Positions 16,030 through 24,770 of a stretch of 64,000 nucleotides of DNA are shown here, piece after piece. Position numbers and translations under genes: made by a program. Under the pieces are notes generated by a model. That model was not told the DNA's origin. It saw only the letters and a program-made list of their open reading frames with translations, and made no database searches. Within the stretch, counting starts at the first letter, position 1. Each line of letters begins with the position of its first letter. The DNA lies in the NCBI RefSeq assembly GCF_014203325.1, contig NZ_JACHIV010000001.1:4031501-4095500 (forward strand), written 5' to 3'. The DNA comes from Saccharopolyspora gloriosae. Its GTDB lineage: Bacteria; Actinomycetota; Actinomycetes; Mycobacteriales; Pseudonocardiaceae.

Positions 16030-17898
16030 ATGGGAGCACTTCGATCAGCGACGATCACCGGTGTCCGATCCATGTCCGGGGCGCGATCCCTGCTGATGGC
16101 GGCCGGGGTGGCGCGGCGTGATCTGGGCAAGCCGATCGTGGCCGTCGCCAACAGCTACACGCAGTTCGTGCCGGGGCACGTGCACCTGGACCAGGTGGCC
16201 GAGATCGTCGCCGAGTCGGTGATCGCGCACGGCGGCGTGCCGCGCGAGTTCAGCACGATCGCCGTCGACGACGGCATCGCCAACGGTCACCTGGGGATGC
16301 TGTACTCCCTGCCCAGCCGCGAGCTGATCGCGGACTCCGTCGAGTACATGACCAACGCGCACTGCGCCGATGCGCTGGTGTGCATCTCCAACTGCGACAA
16401 GATCACGCCGGGAATGCTGATGGCGGCCCTGCGGCTCAACATCCCGACCGTGTTCGTCTCCGGCGGACCGATGGAAGCCGGCCGCCCCCCTGCCTCGATC
16501 CCCGAGCGGCTGCGCACCCAGGACCTCGATCTGATCAGCGCGTTCTCCGCCTCGGCCGATCAGCGGCTGTCCGACGAGGAGCTCGCCGCGGTCGAGGACA
16601 GCGCCTGCCCCACCTGCGGGTCCTGTTCGGGCATGTTCACGGCGAACTCGATGAACTGCCTGGTCGAGGCGATGGGGCTGGGCCTGCCCGGCAATGGGAC
16701 GCTGCTGGCCACGCACGCCGACCGGCGCGCCCTCTGCGCCGACGCGGGCCGCGCCGCGATGGACCTGGTCCGCCGCTTCTACGACCACGACGACGAGACC
16801 ACGCTGCCACGCGCGATCGCCTCGCGGGCGGGATTCCGCAACGCGATGGCCCTCGATCTCGCCATGGGCGGGTCGACCAACACGATCCTGCACATCCTGG
16901 CCGCCGCTCGCGAGGGACAGGTCGACTTCGCGCTGGAGGACATCGACGAGCTGTCCCGGTCGGTGCCCAACCTGTGCAAGGTCGCCCCGAGCAGCCGCTA
17001 CCACGTGCAGGACGTGCACCGGGCGGGCGGAATCCAGGCCATCCTCGCCGAGCTGGACGGGGCCGGACTGATCGACCGATCGCTGTCGACCATCAGTGGC
17101 GCCACGGTGGGCGAGCAGCTCGACGCGTGGAACATCCGGTCGGCCACGGCCGCGCCGGACAAGGCCCGGTTCTTCCGAGCCGCTCCGGGCGGAGTGCGCA
17201 CGATCGCACCGTTCAGCTCGACGCAGCGGTACCCGGACCTCGACACCGACCGGGAGAACGGCTGCATCCGCTCGCCGGAGCACGCCTACTCCCCCGATGG
17301 CGGCCTGGCGGTGCTGTTCGGGAACCTGGCGCTCGACGGCTGCGTGGTGAAGACCGCCGGGGTCGCCGCCTCGATGCTGCGGTTCACCGGACCGGCGAAG
17401 GTGTTCGAGAGCCAGGAGGAGTGCACCGAAGGCATCCTCGGCGGACTGGTCGAGTCCGGCGACGTCCTCGTGGTCCGGTACGAAGGACCGCGAGGAGGCC
17501 CCGGCATGCAGGAGATGCTGCAACCCACGTCCTTCCTCAAAGGACGCGGCCTGGACACCTCCTGCGCCCTGATCACCGATGGCCGGTTCTCCGGAGGATC
17601 CGCCGGGCTCTCCATCGGGCACGTGTCCCCGGAAGCGGCCGCGGGCGGGACGATCGCCCTGGTGCGCGACGGCGACCCGATCACCATCGACATTCCGGAG
17701 CGGGCGATCTCGGTGGAGGTGCCCGATGCCGAGCTCGTCCGGCGGCGCAGTGAGGTGCGCGAGCAACCGGGCGGTTTCCGGCCCGCCGCGCGGGTCCGGC
17801 CCGTCAGCGAGGCGTTGCGGGTGTACGCCGCGCTCGCGACCTCCGCGTCGACGGGCGCGGTACGAGATCTGGACGAGGCGTTCGCGCAGCGCCCGTGA
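16030..17898 (+). CDS. ilvD: dihydroxy-acid dehydratase
   Basis: A 622-residue member of the IlvD/Edd family, full length. Cluster-ligand cysteines are visible in [12 protein letters not shown] and [17 protein letters not shown]. The N-terminal [26 protein letters not shown] and the C-terminal [19 protein letters not shown] are all canonical for the long bacterial (E. coli-like) form. It dehydrates 2,3-dihydroxy acids to 2-oxo acids, normally the step after KARI in valine and isoleucine synthesis. A KARI gene lies in the same region, so the two may supply a branched 2-oxo acid to the cluster. No acetolactate synthase, IlvE or LeuA gene is nearby. Confidence 0.92.
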   Translation: MGALRSATITGVRSMSGARSLLMAAGVARRDLGKPIVAVANSYTQFVPGHVHLDQVAEIVAESVIAHGGVPREFSTIAVDDGIANGHLGMLYSLPSRELIADSVEYMTNAHCADALVCISNCDKITPGMLMAALRLNIPTVFVSGGPMEAGRPPASIPERLRTQDLDLISAFSASADQRLSDEELAAVEDSACPTCGSCSGMFTANSMNCLVEAMGLGLPGNGTLLATHADRRALCADAGRAAMDLVRRFYDHDDETTLPRAIASRAGFRNAMALDLAMGGSTNTILHILAAAREGQVDFALEDIDELSRSVPNLCKVAPSSRYHVQDVHRAGGIQAILAELDGAGLIDRSLSTISGATVGEQLDAWNIRSATAAPDKARFFRAAPGGVRTIAPFSSTQRYPDLDTDRENGCIRSPEHAYSPDGGLAVLFGNLALDGCVVKTAGVAASMLRFTGPAKVFESQEECTEGILGGLVESGDVLVVRYEGPRGGPGMQEMLQPTSFLKGRGLDTSCALITDGRFSGGSAGLSIGHVSPEAAAGGTIALVRDGDPITIDIPERAISVEVPDAELVRRRSEVREQPGGFRPAARVRPVSEALRVYAALATSASTGAVRDLDEAFAQRP

Positions 17899-17917
17899 CG
17901 ATCCGCTCCCCGCGTGA

Positions 17918-18085
17918 CGTGTAGGCGCCGTGGACCGAGTCCGTGACGATCTCGCCGGTCAGCGTCGCGATCAGAAAGTCCTTCGGGGTGAGCAGATCCC
18001 GCACCCGAACGGCGAGCGCCGGGTCCCGAAGCAGCGCGAGTGCCCGAGCGAGGGCACCGCCGGTGACGGCGCGGCCCGCAACAGC
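17918..18085 (-). pseudogene. relic of an FGGY-family carbohydrate kinase
   Basis: A short minus-strand stretch reads like the middle of a xylulokinase-type FGGY kinase: RVRDLLTPKDFLIATLTGEI followed by VTDSVHGAY. No start, no ATP-binding motif and no C-terminal half are present, and the frame runs into unrelated sequence. It sits just after the ilvD stop, in a gap that holds a second unrelated relic. I call it a gene fragment left by deletion or rearrangement. Confidence 0.5.
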
Positions 18086-18095
18086 GCGTCGGCGG

Positions 18096-18230
18096 AATCT
18101 GTCCGGTGTGGATCGACAGCAGCGCCACCTGCGCCCCGGCCTGCTCCACGGCCTGGCGGGGCCGGGTCGGTTCGACCTGCTCGACACCGTCGGCGGCCAG
18201 GATCGCGAACCGCCGGCCGCGCAGCTCATC
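18096..18230 (-). pseudogene. relic of a PfpI/DJ-1 family protein N-terminus
   Basis: In a different minus-strand frame from the kinase relic, about 45 residues match the start of PfpI/DJ-1-like proteins: LRGRRFAILAADGVEQVE, then AVEQAGAQVALLSIHTGQI. The fold's nucleophile-cysteine region and everything after it are missing. Sequence quality breaks down on both sides. The two relics lie end to end, so this gap looks like the scar of a deletion. The rest of the gap up to 18508 shows nothing I can identify. Confidence 0.5.
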
Positions 18231-18508
18231 TGCCCTGCGAAGGCCCCTCCTCCTAGCGTGGCGAGAGCTACCGGTGTTGCCCGGTCCGACCGGATCGAAA
18301 CCAACCCGCACGCCTGGAGCTGTCCCCGCGTCGACGTGTCGGCAAGCGAACAGCTGCCGACCTCGCGGACTCCCGATGCCGACGAGCATTCCGGTCGCTG
18401 GATGCGGAGCGCGACGGGCGGCACCAGTCCTTCGTGATCTTCAGGTGTCGCGGAGATGTGTCGACGCTACGGACGAGTCATGCCATCGCCAGACGGGAAG
18501 GTTCGGTC

Positions 18509-19645
18509 ATGAGGTTCGAGTCGGGAAAGCCCGATGTCATTCCGGCGGAGGGACATCACCGGCGGCTGGCGAGCATGCGCGAGGTGATCCACGGCTTCCT
18601 GGACGGGGTGATCGACGGTGCCACCACCGTCATGGGCCCGCACACCCGGCGCTTGGAAGCGCTGCTCTACGAAAGATGGGGTCGTCGTGCGGTGGCCACG
18701 TCATCGGGCACGGAGTCGCTGCACTTCTCGTTGCGCGCCGCGGGGATCGGCCCCGGCGACGAGGTGATCGTGCCGGACATGACGTTCGCGGCCACCGCCT
18801 TCGCCGTCAACGCGGTGGGGGCGACTCCGGTGTTCGTCGACGTCGAACCGGGATGCTGGCTGATCTCGCCGGAAGCGATCCGCAACGCGGTGACGACGAG
18901 AACCAAGGTGATCATCGTCGTTCACCTGTACGGGCAGATCGCGGAAATGGACGAGATCTCCGCGATCGCGGCCGAACACGGGCTGACCGTCGTCGAAGAT
19001 TGCGCGCAGGCGCACGAAGCGACCTACCAGGGCGAGCCCGCGGGATCGTTCGGCGATTTCGGTTGTTTCTCGGTGTGGGCCGGCAAGAACGCCGGAGGGC
19101 TGGGCGACGGCGGAATGGTCGTGGTCAAGGACGAGGAGACCCTGGTGGCCGTGGAGCGGCTGCGCAATCTGGGCCGTGACCCGGATGACCGCTACGTGCA
19201 TCATTCGTGGGGCAGCCGGGCCAGGTTGAGCGAACTCGACGCGGCGGTGCTGTGCCACCAGATCCCGATGCTCCCGGTGTGGAACGAGCGGCGGCGGCTG
19301 ACGGCGGACCGCTACGACAAGGCGTTCGCCGACCTTCCGCTGACGACGCCGGTCGTGCTGCCGGGCCGCGAGCACGCGTTCTACAAGTACGCCGTGCACA
19401 CCGAGCACACCACCGCGCTGGCAACTCACCTGGCCGAGCGGGGAATCCAAGCGGAACGCGTCTACCCCCGCCTGCTGTCCCAGCAGCCCGCGTTCGCGGA
19501 TCTGCCGCACCGCGCCGCCCCGACTCCGGTCGCCGAAGCGAACAACCCGAAGTTGCTGTGCCTGCCGATCTACCCGGAACTCCGGGACGAGGAACGGCAC
19601 GCGATCATCGCCGGCGTCAGGTCGTTCTTCGACGGCGGAGCCTGA
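18509..19645 (+). CDS. DegT/DnrJ/EryC1/StrS aminotransferase
   Basis: A 378-residue PLP-dependent enzyme of the sugar-aminotransferase family. ATSSGTESLHFSLRAAG, VIVPDMTFAATAFAVNAVGA and VEDCAQAHEATYQG are canonical, and the Schiff-base lysine is expected in SVWAGKNAGGLGDGG, where most relatives have FYPTKNLGA. Members aminate keto sugars or cyclitols; AHBA synthase is a relative that acts on a C7 cyclic keto acid. ATG 18509 has GGGAAGG seven bases upstream. Its place at the right edge of the anthranilate/branched-acid block suggests a transamination step in that pathway, on a cyclic ketone or a sugar. The substrate cannot be read from sequence. Confidence 0.85.
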   Translation: MRFESGKPDVIPAEGHHRRLASMREVIHGFLDGVIDGATTVMGPHTRRLEALLYERWGRRAVATSSGTESLHFSLRAAGIGPGDEVIVPDMTFAATAFAVNAVGATPVFVDVEPGCWLISPEAIRNAVTTRTKVIIVVHLYGQIAEMDEISAIAAEHGLTVVEDCAQAHEATYQGEPAGSFGDFGCFSVWAGKNAGGLGDGGMVVVKDEETLVAVERLRNLGRDPDDRYVHHSWGSRARLSELDAAVLCHQIPMLPVWNERRRLTADRYDKAFADLPLTTPVVLPGREHAFYKYAVHTEHTTALATHLAERGIQAERVYPRLLSQQPAFADLPHRAAPTPVAEANNPKLLCLPIYPELRDEERHAIIAGVRSFFDGGA

Positions 19646-19661
19646 CGCGGAAGGGACCGCA

Positions 19662-19680
19662 CGTCCCGCAGGACGGGACG
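19662..19680. terminator. hairpin between convergent genes
   Basis: CGTCCCG (19662-19668) and CGGGACG (19674-19680) form a perfect seven-base stem with the loop CAGGA. It lies between the aminotransferase stop and the stop of the convergent EF-hand gene. There is no T-tract, which is common for actinomycete terminators. It could work in both directions. Confidence 0.5.
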
Positions 19681-19697
19681 CACGCCCCCTCGTGCCA

Positions 19698-20231
19698 TCA
19701 GGCCATCATGGCGTTCGCGCCCGCGGTGACGTCGTCGCTGCTGACGTAGGTCTTCCAAGCCTGGTGGTACGCCTCGCGGGAGATAGCGCCGTCGGTGGCC
19801 AGCCGATCGAACCCGGCAGAGGCGGCCACCGGCGTCTGACCGAACCCGGCCATCAGCGTCGCGAACTCGTCGCGGTCGAGCTTGCCATCGCCGTCGACAT
19901 CGACGTTGTCGAACTCGACGTCGCAGGTCGGGCCCCAGATGTCGTCGAACCGAGCCTCGCGGTCGGCCTGCGTGGCCATCGCCGCGTGGAACTCGTCCCG
20001 GTCGATCGTGCCGTCGCGGTCGGTGTCGGCGTGCGCGGCGAAGCGCTCGAACGCGCGACGGTATGCCGAGAACACCGCTTCCGCCGACTGGGCGTGCGGG
20101 TTGTCGGTACCTGCCTTCACCAGGTCGGCGGCGAGCTGTTCGAAGTCCGCGAGTTCGATCGCGCCGTTGCCGTCGTAGTCGAGCAGGTCGAACAGCTTGT
20201 CGTGCTTGGTCTTCAGCAATGCGGTGGTCAC
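19698..20231 (-). CDS. EF-hand calcium-binding protein (calerythrin/CabD-like)
   Basis: A 177-residue soluble acidic protein with four EF-hand units. Loops one to three are intact (DYDGNGAIELADF, DTDRDGTIDRDEF, DVDGDGKLDRDEF). The fourth loop, ATDGAISREAY, lacks the leading aspartate pattern and is probably silent. Size and layout match calerythrin of Saccharopolyspora erythraea and the CabD-type proteins of streptomycetes, thought to buffer or sense cytosolic calcium. GTG 20231 has AAGGAG seven bases upstream. It has no operon partner. Confidence 0.9.
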   Translation of the reverse strand: MTTALLKTKHDKLFDLLDYDGNGAIELADFEQLAADLVKAGTDNPHAQSAEAVFSAYRRAFERFAAHADTDRDGTIDRDEFHAAMATQADREARFDDIWGPTCDVEFDNVDVDGDGKLDRDEFATLMAGFGQTPVAASAGFDRLATDGAISREAYHQAWKTYVSSDDVTAGANAMMA

Positions 20232-20836
20232 CGGTGATCTCCTTGAACGTCGTGCCGAACACGATGATCTTGTCCGCCGAGATCAACCGATGCGGCCGCC
20301 ACGCCTGACACGATGGGATGATCACGCCTCGATGCCTGCTCCGAGCTCGCGACGATTTTCCTCAGCGTCAGCAGGAAGAACACGTCGGGAATGAACCTGG
20401 CCGAGCCGGAGGGCGGGCAGGTCGACCTGGGATCGCGGAGCCCCGAACGCCGTGGTGGTCTTCCATCAGAACGGAGCTTCGTCAACCGGCCTCGGGGTGC
20501 TCGGGCGGGTTCGCCGTCGCTTCGCTTCTTCGCCAGGAAGGACTTCGCCGTCAACAGCAAGACCGTGGCACGGGGCCTGGCTCTGCGGGCGACCTGTGCC
20601 GACTTCCAGGAAGGCGACGGCCCATTGCTGTCCCTGGTCACGCCGATGGCCGTTCCTGACCGATCTCCGCGGCGACGAAGTCGCCGATCTGAGCAGGAGG
20701 CAAGGTTCCTCCTGAACGACGCATCTCGGCTGCTACGGGAGAACATCGCCGTCCCGGCGGCCGAACCAGCAGGTCAGACACCTGTCGCGCAGGCAACGTG
20801 ACAGGCGCTGCCTGCGACCGACCGACTCTCCCGGCA
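20232..20836. other. 605-base gap without a recognisable gene
   Basis: The stretch upstream of the EF-hand gene has lower GC than its neighbours and frequent interruptions in all frames. Open frames of 110-170 codons exist on both strands, but none has a family motif, a convincing start or the third-position GC bias of the flanking genes. It should hold the EF-hand promoter; I could not place it with confidence. Confidence 0.4.
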
Positions 20837-21256
20837 TCAGGCGCCGGCCGAACTCCGGGCAGCTTCGAGCGGAGCGAAGAACTGAACGGGATCGCCCTGC
20901 CACCGCGTCTTGAACTCATCGCTGAAGTGCCCGAAGAGTTCGGCGGAAACCGATCCGGTGCTGAGCATCGCGGGCAGCAGAGCACCGATGTTGGCGTTGT
21001 GCTCGAGCAGTGCGTCGACGTCCCGGTAACCTTCGATGAAGACGCACTCGGACTCGTCGGCGCTGAGGTGGATCTCGTACCGCAGCGTTCCGGTGTCCCG
21101 GGTGCGGGTGGCTTCTCGGCACTTCGCCGCCGCACGCTTGAACTCTTCCAGCTTGCCTTCGTGCGGTTTCAGACGCGCGACGGCCCAGACTTCGGTTCCG
21201 CTTTCGGCCGCCCGGGTCATCGGTCGTACCGGGCCGTTCGGGCCGGGTGTGAGCAT
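20837..21256 (-). CDS. antibiotic biosynthesis monooxygenase (ABM/YgiN fold) family protein
   Basis: A 139-residue small protein with the dimeric alpha/beta-barrel features of the ABM family: WAVARLKPHEGKLEEFKRAA, LRYEIHLSADESECVFIEGY and HFSDEFKTRW. Relatives oxidise quinols or polyketide phenols without a cofactor, or degrade haem-like substrates; many are general quinol monooxygenases. ATG 21256 has GGAGG six bases upstream. It follows two SDR genes on the same strand with a 142-base gap, so it is probably the last gene of a small oxidoreductase operon. Confidence 0.8.
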   Translation of the reverse strand: MLTPGPNGPVRPMTRAAESGTEVWAVARLKPHEGKLEEFKRAAAKCREATRTRDTGTLRYEIHLSADESECVFIEGYRDVDALLEHNANIGALLPAMLSTGSVSAELFGHFSDEFKTRWQGDPVQFFAPLEAARSSAGA

Positions 21257-21398
21257 CTTCTGCCTCCGTCATGTCTCGGGGTATGTGGTCGACGTGCTCG
21301 TCCTGGCGCGGGCGGTGCTTCGCCCGCGCCGTCGTGATCCTCCCGAACAGCGCGCCCGCAGCTCGAAGCGAGCGCGGCGCGCCGTTCGGGCGAAGTCG

Positions 21399-22151
21399 TC
21401 AACGGGCGGCCGGATACCTCCACGTGGTCGCGGCGCCGAGGTCCACGTCGAGGGTGGTGCCGGTGATGTGGCCGGCTCGCTGGGAGGCGAGGAAACGGAT
21501 CGCCTCGGCGATCTCCTCGGATTGCGCCAACCGCGGGATCCCCAGGATCTCGGTCACGGCCTTGTCGGCCTCCGGGCCCATTTCCCGCAGCACTCCTTCA
21601 GTGCGGGTGGATCCGGGAGACACGGCGTTGACCCGGACCCCGCCGGATGCGAATTCCGCAGCCCAGCTCCGGGTCAGCGCGTCCAGCGCCGCTTTGGACG
21701 CGCTGTACGCGGACGACCCGGCGAAGCCCCGGGACGCGGTGATCGAGGTGACGTTGACGATGGCGCCCTCGCCTTTCGCGAGCATGTGCGGAACGAGCGC
21801 GGCGACGAGGAAGTAGGCGCCGCGGACGTTGACGTCGAAAATCTGCTGGTAGCCCTGGACGCTCTGTCCCACGGTCGGTGCGGCCGGGTAGATGCCCGCG
21901 TTGTTCACGAGCACGTCGACCGGGCCGCTCTGCCGGGCGAGATCGCGGACCGAGTCCAGATCACCGAGGTCGGCGGCGACGAATCGGACCGCGCCGTCCT
22001 CTCCCGCCGCCCGTTCGGCGTCCTTGCCGCGCTGCTCGTCACGGCCGGAGATGACGACCTCGGCACCGTCGCGGGCCAGCAGCCGAGCGGTCGCCAGCCC
22101 GATTCCAGAAGTCCCGCCGGTGATGAGAGCGGTGATGCCTCGCAATTCCAT
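21399..22151 (-). CDS. SDR-family oxidoreductase 1
   Basis: A 250-residue classical short-chain dehydrogenase. The cofactor motif TGGTSGIG, the NNAG motif, Ser in VTSITASRG and the catalytic YSASK are all intact, and the C-terminus ends in the usual GTTLDVDLGAATTW. Asp in VAADLGDLDSV and the Arg in SGRDEQRG suggest NADP(H) use. The substrate is unknown. It lies 77 bases after SDR 2. A 41-codon relic closely resembling its residues 54-92 occurs at 30198-30320. Confidence 0.88.
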   Translation of the reverse strand: MELRGITALITGGTSGIGLATARLLARDGAEVVISGRDEQRGKDAERAAGEDGAVRFVAADLGDLDSVRDLARQSGPVDVLVNNAGIYPAAPTVGQSVQGYQQIFDVNVRGAYFLVAALVPHMLAKGEGAIVNVTSITASRGFAGSSAYSASKAALDALTRSWAAEFASGGVRVNAVSPGSTRTEGVLREMGPEADKAVTEILGIPRLAQSEEIAEAIRFLASQRAGHITGTTLDVDLGAATTWRYPAAR

Positions 22152-22228
22152 GCTGGGCGGCCTTTCGTGATGAGGTGTCGGACCCGTCGTTCTCGCCGGG
22201 CCCGGTGCGTACCGGAATTCCGGCGACG

Positions 22229-22996
22229 TCAGCGCCGGGGGAATTCCGCGCCGTCGACGACGAGATTGCCGCCGGCGATCCAGCTCGCCCGGTCGGAAAC
22301 GATGAACAGGACCGCTTCGGCGATGTCCTCGGGCAGACCGTCACGTCCCAACGGCACGTCGGGGAATTCGATCGCGCCCTCGCCCATGAGAGCGATCTCC
22401 TCCCGGTTGCGCGCCCCGCCCGGGGTGTCTGTTCGACCGGGAGTCACGACGTTCACCCGGACCCCGAAGGGGGCGAGTTCCGCCGTCATCCCGCGGCTGT
22501 AATTCTCCAGCGCCGCCTTCGTCGACGTGTAGTGCACGACCTGGGGCACCGGCGGGAAGGCGGCGGCCGAGGAGATGTGCACGATCGCGCCCGAACGCCG
22601 CTCCCGCATACCCGGCGCCACCAGCGCGTCCAGGCGCACCGCCGACATGAGGTTCAGGTTTAGCACGTCCTGCCACTCGTCCTCCGAGATGGCCAGCGCG
22701 CTCGCGTGCGGGCCCGCGCCACCGGCGTTGTGGACCAGGACGTCCACACCGCCGAGCCGCTCCAACGCGGCGGCCGCGACTTCCTCCACCCCGGTCGGCG
22801 TCCGCAGATCGGCCGCTACGTAACCGGCCCCTTCCGGCACGGTGTCCGGCACCGACCTCGCTGCCGCGAGCACCTCCGCTCCCTCTTCCACGAACCTGCG
22901 CACGATCGCGGCACCGATTCCGCGAGTACCGCCCGTGACGAGAGCCCGCTTTCCCTTGAGCTCCTGCGTTGCCGATCCGTGCTGGATGGATGTCAT
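22229..22996 (-). CDS. SDR-family oxidoreductase 2
   Basis: A 255-residue classical SDR: TGGTRGIG cofactor loop, HNAGG, SSAAAF with the catalytic serine, and YTSTK. The C-terminus, SWIAGGNLVVDGAEFPRR, is full length. ATG 22996 has AGGAC close upstream and leads a three-gene minus-strand run (SDR 2, SDR 1, ABM protein). It is divergent from a LysR gene across a 385-base gap holding a perfect LysR box, so this operon is the likely target of that regulator. Confidence 0.88.
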   Translation of the reverse strand: MTSIQHGSATQELKGKRALVTGGTRGIGAAIVRRFVEEGAEVLAAARSVPDTVPEGAGYVAADLRTPTGVEEVAAAALERLGGVDVLVHNAGGAGPHASALAISEDEWQDVLNLNLMSAVRLDALVAPGMRERRSGAIVHISSAAAFPPVPQVVHYTSTKAALENYSRGMTAELAPFGVRVNVVTPGRTDTPGGARNREEIALMGEGAIEFPDVPLGRDGLPEDIAEAVLFIVSDRASWIAGGNLVVDGAEFPRR

Positions 22997-23143
22997 GTCC
23001 TGGTTCCGCTCTTCATTCCGGATTCGATCGACGCGAATGACTCGTTCGCACAACTCCAGTGCGCTTTGCGGTGTCCGCATCGCTGATTTCTTCAAGCTAC
23101 GGAGGCTCGTATTCGGAAAGCAAAGACGCATTCTTGGTCGGGA

Positions 23144-23162
23144 CCATAGGAGACTCCTATGG
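23144..23162. promoter_or_regulatory. perfect 19-base palindrome, LysR box
   Basis: CCATAGGAG, a single A, then CTCCTATGG form a flawless 9-1-9 palindrome. Its core fits the T-N11-A rule of LysR-type operators (T at 23147, A at 23159). It lies 148 bases before SDR 2 and 220 bases before the LysR gene, between their divergent starts, the classic place for an operator controlling both. Confidence 0.75.
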
Positions 23163-23381
23163 CCGCACTCGGGCACGCCGGGTAGCGGGTGCGGCAGCTC
23201 GGTCGCCTTTTCGCGAACCGGTGCCTGAACGGCCGGCGGCTGCGGTTCAGGCACCTGCGAGAATGCGGAGGCGCGGCGCGCCGTTGGCCGGGAACGGGAA
23301 TCTCCGGCGGCGGAACTCGGTTGCTCCCGGTGACGACGCGGTGGACCGCGCGGTCCACCGGAGCGGAGGGACGGGGAACCG

Positions 23382-24359
23382 ATGAGCCTGCGCCAGTTCG
23401 ACTACGCCCTGGCCGTGGCCGCCGCGGGCTCGGTCACGGCGGCGGCGGAACTGCTGCACGTCGCTCAACCGTCGGTGTCCCAGCAGATCCGCAGCTTGGA
23501 GCGGGACCTCGGCGTGGAGCTGTTCGCCCGCACGCCGACCGGGTTGGTGCCCACCGTCGTCGGCCGGGCGTTCCTGCGGGACGCCGAGATCGCCGTGCAG
23601 GCGGCGCGCCGGGCGAGGACGACGGCGCGGGCCGGTGCCGAGGACCTGGTGGGCGAGCTGGTCGTCGCGGCGCAGATGGGCCTGGGCACGCGGCAGCTGC
23701 CCGGCGCGCTGGGCGCCCTGCGCCGTCGCTTCCCCCGGCTGGAGGTCACCGTTTTCGAGGAACCGAACCCCACCGAGCTGGGTCGGCTGGCGCGCCGCGG
23801 CGTGCTGGACCTCGCCTTGGTGACCGGGTCGTGCGACGAGGGCCTGTACGAGGGGCACCACCTCGGCGAGGAGGAGTTCGTCGTGGTGTTGGCCGAGGGA
23901 CATCCGCGGCTCGCCGCGGAGCGCGTCGAGCTGCGCGACCTCGCTCGGGAACCGTGGGTGCGGTTCGACCAGGACAGTGCGCTCGACGGCGTGCTGCGCA
24001 CCGTACTGCGGGACAACGGCCTCACCCCGACCGCGGTCGCGCGGGCGACCCAGACGGCTACGGCCGTGCGGTGGGCTGCTCACGGATTGGGCGCGACCCT
24101 CGTACCCGCCTCCGCGGTGCCGCACGGTCACGAGCATCTCGCCCGCCCGGTGTTCCCGGCCGTGTCCCAGACCGCGATGGCCGCCATCCGGCCCGGTGCG
24201 GGCCCGGCGGAGAAGGCCCTGCTCGGCTTCTTGCGCCAGGAGTCCTGGCACGTGCCCGCCACCGTCTCACCGGCGCGGCCGAACCGCGTCGACCAGGACG
24301 GCCGGTTCCGGGAAGCGCCCTTGACCCTGGCCGAGGGGGAATCACGTTCGGAGGCTTGA
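23382..24359 (+). CDS. LysR-family regulator of the SDR operon
   Basis: A 325-residue LysR protein with the N-terminal HTH (SVTAAAELLHVAQPSVSQQIRSLERDLGVELF) and a periplasmic-binding-like effector domain (LPGALGALRRRFPRLEVTVFEE). The C-terminus carries an extra Pro/Arg-rich tail of about 40 residues. It is transcribed away from the SDR/SDR/ABM operon, with a perfect LysR box between them, so it probably activates that operon in response to a small ligand and represses itself. ATG 23382 is preceded by GGAGGGACGGGG. Confidence 0.88.
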   Translation: MSLRQFDYALAVAAAGSVTAAAELLHVAQPSVSQQIRSLERDLGVELFARTPTGLVPTVVGRAFLRDAEIAVQAARRARTTARAGAEDLVGELVVAAQMGLGTRQLPGALGALRRRFPRLEVTVFEEPNPTELGRLARRGVLDLALVTGSCDEGLYEGHHLGEEEFVVVLAEGHPRLAAERVELRDLAREPWVRFDQDSALDGVLRTVLRDNGLTPTAVARATQTATAVRWAAHGLGATLVPASAVPHGHEHLARPVFPAVSQTAMAAIRPGAGPAEKALLGFLRQESWHVPATVSPARPNRVDQDGRFREAPLTLAEGESRSEA

Positions 24360-24770
24360 TGAATCGCGGAAACCCGGGCCGAGCAAGAGCTCGCCGCCCG
24401 GCGACGGGACCGGCCGCACCCGGCGACTCCCCGGATTCGGCCGAGCGCGCAGGTGCGGGCGACCGCGACTTGCGGGCGAACTCGCCCCTCCCGTCGTAGC
24501 GCACCTCGATCTGGGCGGCTCGGGCGCCAACCCTGCCGCGACGGCGAAACGGGACGGTGTTCTCGACGCCGCTTCTCGGTCGTCCGGCCGGGAGGCACTC
24601 GACGGGAAACCGAATCGGCATCGGGAAAAGCGCGCACCGCATGTCATCGGGGCCTCGGCAGGCACCAAGGACGGTGTGCGCGGCTCCACCGCGGCTCGGG
24701 CGCCGAGAGCAGCGTCTCCCGCCACCACCTCTTCGCCGGAGGGGCGCGCTGGCAACCCCGACGGCGAGCG
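24360..24770. other. 411-base gap between convergent genes, nothing recognised
   Basis: The sequence between the LysR gene and the YbaK-like gene is GC-rich and open in several frames, but no frame shows a family motif or a ribosome site with a plausible start. Since both flanking genes end here, no promoter is required. I found no strong hairpin. Confidence 0.4.

Noticed and set aside
20391-20801. 136-codon plus-strand open frame upstream of the EF-hand gene
   Set aside because: No start signal, no motif and no third-position GC bias. An antisense frame of similar length is equally unsupported.
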